A stretch of 8,182 nt of DNA, from contig JABXJT010000136.1 of assembly GCA_013375455.1 (NCBI GenBank), forward strand, positions 1 through 8,182, in the 5' to 3' direction. Every line of letters begins with the position of its first letter. Position 1 is the first letter of the stretch. Source of the stretch: Candidatus Helarchaeota archaeon (lineage in GTDB: Archaea; Asgardarchaeota; Lokiarchaeia; Helarchaeales; HEL-GB-A). Shown here one piece after another: positions 6,801-8,182 of the stretch. The position numbers were made by a program, and so were the translations under genes. The notes beneath the pieces were generated by a model. The model saw only the letters and a program-made list of their open reading frames with translations, did no database searches and was not told where the DNA came from.

Positions 6801-8182
6801 CTTCCCATAGCGACCGTGAATCAGACAAACTACACCGACGTGCACTTCATCGACGGGATCTACCATTACGTGGTGGTCGCAGGGAACCCAGGCTATAATA
6901 GTAGCCTCTCGAACTGTGAAAACGTGACCGTTGAAATATATTATCCAGTGGGCACGCAAGTCTTGAACCCCATCGTGCCGAATCCGGATTTCGACGGCGA
7001 AATATTCTTGAGCTGGAGCACTGCCGCCAATGCAACCTACTATTCAATTTATAGAAATACCTCCGAGATAACCAACGTCACGGGCTTCACCCCCATCGCG
7101 GTCGTCAGTCAGCTAAATTACACGGATGTGTTATACACGAGTGGGACTTACTTTTACGCGGTCCTCGGGGCGAATTTAATCTACAATGGGACCCTCTCCA
7201 ACTGCCAGAACGTGACCGTTGATAAGTACTGGCCGGTCGGCACCCCGAGCCTGAATTACATCTGGCCGGAATTGAACTATTATGGGAACGTTAGTTTAAG
7301 TTGGAGTGCCTCACAAAACGCCAGCTGGTATTACATCTATCGAGAACTCTCTAATATTACTGATGTGAGCGGACTAACACCATTATCAGTCACATTCCTG
7401 ACAAATTATACTGATCAAATCGATATCAGTAACACTTATTTCTATGTCATCGTGGGTGGGAACTTAGGCTTCAATTCCTCCATATCCAACTGCGATAACG
7501 TAACGGTGGAACGATACTGGCCCGTGGCGACGCCGGTGTTGAGCTCGATTCTGCCGAATCCAGATTTTGACGGCGAGATTTTCATCGATTGGGGTGATGC
7601 GGAGAACGCCACTTTCTACTACGTCTATAGAAACACCTCAGTCATCAACACGATCAACGGTCTCATTCCTCAGGCGGTCGTCACTCAGTCGAACTACACC
7701 GATGCGATTTTTGTCAATGCTACCTTTTATTACGTGGTCATAGCGTCCAATCCCGCTTACAACAGCTCCATCTCGAACTGCAAGAACGTCACGATCATCA
7801 AGTACTGGTCAGTTGGCACCCCCATACTGGATCCGATCAGCCCCTCGCTAAATTATGAGGGAATCATCCATTTGAACTGGTCAGTCGCCGACAACGCCTC
7901 GCATTATTACGTTTATCGAGATACCTCAATAATTAACACGGTCCTGGGGTTAACACCGCACGCCACCATAGTAGCTCAAACCAATTACACCGACGTGGAA
8001 TTCACGGATGGGACCTATTACTACGTGGTTGTCGCAGGCAATTTGGGTTATAACTCAACCATCTCGAATTCCCGAAACGTGACCGTCCTGAAACAATATC
8101 CAGTAGGGTTTTCATTGATTGATCCAATTTCCCCGCGAACAGACACGGATGGCGTGGTTCATCTTACATGGCTTCCTGCGGA
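759..8182 (+). CDS. Giant secreted multidomain surface protein: two beta-propellers, NosD-like beta-helix, at least 12 FN3-like domains (3'-partial)
   Basis: I followed this frame codon by codon from ATG 759 to the window edge with no stop: 2,474 full codons plus two bases. The start is fixed by an in-frame TGA at 753-755 and a GAGG 8 nt upstream. Order of parts: signal peptide (1 to about 35), seven-repeat propeller (54-462), FN3 (463-558), NosD-like cap and parallel beta-helix (559-1063), FN3 domains 2-5 (1064-1456), second seven-repeat propeller (1457-1867), FN3 domains 6-12 (1868 onward; the twelfth is cut). N-X-S/T sequons are very frequent and fall at fixed places in the repeats. No catalytic residues or metal-cofactor motif of an enzyme family are seen. 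By architecture it is an extracellular structural, adhesive or ligand-binding protein, probably anchored at its unseen C-terminus as the upstream paralogue is. The beta-helix resembles NosD and carbohydrate-active enzyme folds, but nothing here supports a nitrous-oxide role or lyase activity. Confidence 0.95.
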   Translation, partial: MKFKKAKSVGIIFLIVFSSFFATFIGLISSDIIASDPNKEPVNDSIDLGTLANWVSPVEISMGSDRDTRYPEIAVDEEGNIHFVWEDYSNRFDSDYNWDIFYRRWDATTASFTPVIDVSTVTTADAYQPAITVDSEGNAHVVWHDYTNVFGAGSNYDIFYRMWNKTTDTWSGHVNTYDLVTSGAAHSSSCYYSDIAADPQGNVHVVWADYNDILESSGFVDVYYKNWNATTGNWGPLGVVSTNSTQGATYPSIATDSQGNVHVAWDDRSDYFNESELNNDVVYKFWNSTTGLWSNTELVSNETYNYAYEPSIAVDGLGNVHVAWHDTSVIYGAGTDIDIFYRMKNAATQVWSGHENNIDVISERGGSYTSRYASIGANAFGNAYVAWEEYYFDGYSNYDAIHRMWNASAGSWDSMVKVSTSAGSSDEVWRPAIAVDAGGSSYVVWNEEASWDEIWFSKSIGSAPLAPILDPIFPNPNPNLDNILTWTRPMEPAQFYVYRNASYFTSVDGLTPIAVVSTNSYADVITANGTYYYAIVAENEIGNSSLSNCEGVNVSSIYGFHRLRIAQNADFPKYNFTGNGTQGNPWLIENWYINAFGGNGIHISDTTDYFIAQNNTIFGGNYGIFLRNVMNGRLINNTVYSNENGINLTSSSGNILINNTVYDNTNPSGTSVGIALTYSDGNWFEDNNVYGNDGAAVYGGLGFWLYTSDSNTLLNNHIHHNLGTGVLFTQLSNFNNLTGNQIYSNSGTIGYDRTGIAFENSGGNNNYFIKNNIYDHSIAGFYSSHAGVPNFFYNNTFHDNAVAMDTVISNAAGWEFNFNKFYNNGQAGDLWMGGASFYKNEIWNNTNGISFWGSGGTTLTNNTFWNNTNYGLAAGANNMELYNNIAYDNGAGFYCSDPNIIADGNSAYNNTGYGFLISDNTQFTNNYAIGNDIGVYITWAGFAYLDSNTLIDNREGIHIINDENSTITNNDILNNSEYGIYCENSNHSVFTWNTILNGTEGVYLLNNLNSTVQYNEIYNFSQVGIKLENTNNSLISWNLLFNNGKPLEEINCVNNTIGINPSEPGPVLKPIVPPAIDDGHVHLSWQSLSWATYYQVFRRFFFTIDEFWDIIFQAPRFNVTTTDVWDTQFSTTGLYYYVVVAANATAWSTISNTEMANITGRYGIPGTPALDSISPNPDFNGIIDLNWPDVQNATDYYIYRDTSVITNISGLTAIAKVTDSNYTDTVVLDDTYYYVIMGSNIEHNGSISNCESVDVIISPLPETPTLSPIIPSIDYDGFIYLDWTDAGNATHYYVYRDVAPIITLAGLDPIGSTLESNFTDINFVDGVYHYAVTAANLGWNSSPSNSENVTIFKQYPVGFTIMNSISPSTDTDGIIQLTWQVAENASWYYVYKDTAFIASVASLNPIATVTGLNYTDYAPINGSFHYAIVGGNYLFNSTGFTSEPVTVAIPARTTTGWTIPFILSTDSKNSSSSPTMAMDAEGNLFVVWADASTLYGSGGDVDIFCRIWNASTRTWGGVMVVSTESTSDSTAPTVAIDALGNFYVAWADASDWNGSGTDGDIFYKIYNVTTEAWSQMVVATTESGSLSSEPGIAVDDSGNIHIVWSEFNGTQTNIYATFWNTTSSSWIGNATVSSEIVGDSQNPQIGVDANYNVHIVWDAASSSLSSGADDDIFYRMANISGQYWSGIELVSTQSLLDSNYPTMTVEGDGTVHVAWHDLTPYAGSGGDHDIFYKNRDIVTGFWLGFDNSTDVVSSGSDGSSIYPRITIDENSVVHVVWVDYSDLFGAGTDADIFYKFWNSSNLTWQGYINTTGIVTVASSEDAFSATIAVTLNQQGTIAREVHVVWQDQTDFGFGADWDVYYKSFLDIYPIPDTPYLNPITPAIDYDGVIFLNWTVCTNVSRYYLYRDVSNITDVGSLVPIAITGASTDYTDILSIDGTYYYVVVAGNIRFNSSLSNCESVTFIKMYPVSTPTFDPIVPNPDNDGIIVLNWTSAENATVYYLYRDTSVITDVGALLPIATVNQTNYTDVHFIDGIYHYVVVAGNPGYNSSLSNCENVTVEIYYPVGTQVLNPIVPNPDFDGEIFLSWSTAANATYYSIYRNTSEITNVTGFTPIAVVSQLNYTDVLYTSGTYFYAVLGANLIYNGTLSNCQNVTVDKYWPVGTPSLNYIWPELNYYGNVSLSWSASQNASWYYIYRELSNITDVSGLTPLSVTFLTNYTDQIDISNTYFYVIVGGNLGFNSSISNCDNVTVERYWPVATPVLSSILPNPDFDGEIFIDWGDAENATFYYVYRNTSVINTINGLIPQAVVTQSNYTDAIFVNATFYYVVIASNPAYNSSISNCKNVTIIKYWSVGTPILDPISPSLNYEGIIHLNWSVADNASHYYVYRDTSIINTVLGLTPHATIVAQTNYTDVEFTDGTYYYVVVAGNLGYNSTISNSRNVTVLKQYPVGFSLIDPISPRTDTDGVVHLTWLPA
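918..2144 (+). repeat. Beta-propeller 1: seven repeats of about 60 residues
   Basis: Seven copies of a blade motif begin near residues 70, 127, 191, 250, 308, 372 and 429, a spacing of 57-64 residues. The consensus is Y-x-P-x-I-A-V-D-x-x-G-N-x-H-V-V-W-x-D, a variable loop often ending D-x-D, then I-F-Y-R-x-W-N-x-T-T-x-x-W. Blade 6 (GNAYVAWEE) and blade 7 (SSYVVWNEE) have drifted. Seven repeats fit a closed seven-bladed propeller. The strands recall sialidase-like and other archaeal surface propellers, but the canonical Asp-box (S-x-D-x-G-x-T-W) is not present, so I do not call it a sialidase. Confidence 0.85.
2145..2432 (+). other. FN3-like domain 1
   Basis: This 96-residue module links propeller 1 to the beta-helix. 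It shows the pattern of all later FN3 copies: LDPI.P at the start, L-T-W, then F-Y-V-Y-R, G-L-T-P-I-A-V-V, G-T-Y-Y-Y-A-I-V, and S-L-S-N-C-E-G-V at the end. The aromatic Y-Y-Y strand and the S-N-C motif place it with FN3 copies 3 and 6-10. Confidence 0.8.
2433..3947 (+). repeat. NosD-like cap and parallel beta-helix (about 19 coils)
   Basis: Residues 559-613 form a cap with the pattern F-T-G-N-G-T-Q-G-N-P-W-L-I-E-N, then I-N-A, G-N-G-I-H-I and T-D-Y-F-I, typical of NosD/PbH1 proteins. From about residue 614 to 1045, coils of some 21-29 residues repeat N-N-x-I/V-x-x-N-x-x-G-I/V-x-L/I, for example NNTVYSNENGINL and NNTFWNNTNYGLAA. I count about 19 coils. The Asn pairs at the turns match the asparagine ladder of this fold. 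Several coils are longer through loop insertions. Known families with this fold bind or cleave polysaccharides or act as scaffolds; no catalytic set is evident. Confidence 0.85.
3948..5126 (+). repeat. FN3-like domains 2-5
   Basis: There are four modules, at residues 1064-1163, 1164-1259, 1260-1354 and 1355-1456. Copy 2 is divergent, with an aromatic loop insertion (FRRFFF...DEFWDIIF) where the others read Y-R-D-T-S. Copy 3 ends S-N-C-E-S-V; copy 4 ends S-N-S-E-N-V; copy 5 has lost this motif. Each keeps the L-x-W strand, the Y-Y-x-Y/F strand and Y-Y/H-Y-x-V/I. Acidic loops such as D-F-N-G, D-Y-D-G and D-T-D-G lie before the first Trp strand. Copy 5 begins KQ-YPVGF, a junction that recurs at copy 12. 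Confidence 0.8.
5127..6359 (+). repeat. Beta-propeller 2: seven repeats
   Basis: Blade motifs start near residues 1474, 1532, 1590, 1643, 1701, 1763 and 1825, spaced 53-62 residues. The motif is P-x-I/M-A-V/M-D-x-x-G-N-x-x-V-V-W-x-D, followed by a glycine-rich loop (G-S-G-G-D-V-D, G-S-G-T-D-G-D, G-S-G-G-D-H-D, G-A-G-T-D-A-D) and I-F-Y-K. Blade 7 departs from the pattern: the D-x-x-G-N turn is replaced by a longer Q-Q-G-T-I-A-R-E loop before V-H-V-V-W-Q-D. Blades 6 and 7 align with the blades of the upstream protein. The count of seven matches propeller 1. Confidence 0.85.
6360..8182 (+). repeat. FN3-like domains 6-12, tandem array with 288-bp period (last copy cut)
   Basis: Copies start at 6360, 6654, 6942, 7230, 7518, 7806 and 8097. 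The five starts from 6654 to 7806 are exactly 288 bp (96 residues) apart; the flanking steps are 294 and 291 bp. The consensus is Y/W-P-V-G-T-P-x-L-x-P-I, P-N-P-D-F-D-G-E-I, L-x-W, A-E-N-A-T-x-Y-Y-x-Y-R-D-T-S, I-T-x-V-x-G-L-x-P-I-A-V-V, T-N-Y-T-D, G-T-Y-Y-Y-V-V-V-A-G-N, Y-N-S-S-L-S-N-C-x-N-V-T-V. The constant length and residual nucleotide similarity between copies point to tandem duplication followed by divergence. The array continues past the window. Confidence 0.88.

Noticed and set aside
1..8182. The two genes as one gene split by a nonsense or frameshift mutation
   Set aside because: The first frame ends after a transmembrane helix and tail, and the second begins with a ribosome binding site and a new signal peptide, so these are two real gene ends.
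6360..8182. The regular repeats as a CRISPR array or a non-coding satellite
   Set aside because: The 288-bp units are in frame, contain no stops, and encode FN3-like domains. The similarity is mainly at protein level and there is no repeat/spacer pattern.

Overview
The window is almost entirely coding, on the + strand, and holds parts of two adjacent genes for large, repeat-built, exported proteins. The first (1-741) is the 3' end of a membrane-anchored surface protein. The second starts at 759 with its own Shine-Dalgarno sequence and stays open without a stop to the last base, giving at least 2,474 residues; its C-terminus lies beyond the window. Only 17 bp separate the two genes, so they are probably co-transcribed.

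Organism: most likely an archaeon. Signs for this are a GAGG Shine-Dalgarno, very many N-X-S/T sequons in exported domains, a NosD-like parallel beta-helix combined with fibronectin-III-like (FN3) domains, and an isoleucine-run transmembrane helix. This style of giant surface protein is familiar to me from Asgard archaea (Lokiarchaeia or Thorarchaeia-like), but other archaea such as Thermoplasmatota or Bathyarchaeia are possible. There is no taxonomic marker gene here, so this is an inference from protein style.

Layout of the second protein: signal peptide (residues 1 to about 35); a seven-repeat beta-propeller (about 54-462); one FN3 domain (463-558); a NosD-like cap and about 19-coil parallel beta-helix (559-1063); four FN3 domains (1064-1456); a second seven-repeat propeller (1457-1867); then at least seven FN3 domains (1868 onward) with a strict 96-residue (288-bp) period over much of the array. 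The last FN3 is cut by the window edge.

How they fit together: the first gene ends with two propeller blades that align closely with the last two blades of propeller 2 in the second gene, followed by a helix through the membrane and a cytoplasmic tail of about 110 residues. The two genes are therefore paralogous neighbours built from the same parts. No catalytic motif is visible. The likely job is cell-surface structure, adhesion or ligand display; this is inference.

No RNA genes, mobile elements, CRISPR arrays or terminators are visible.
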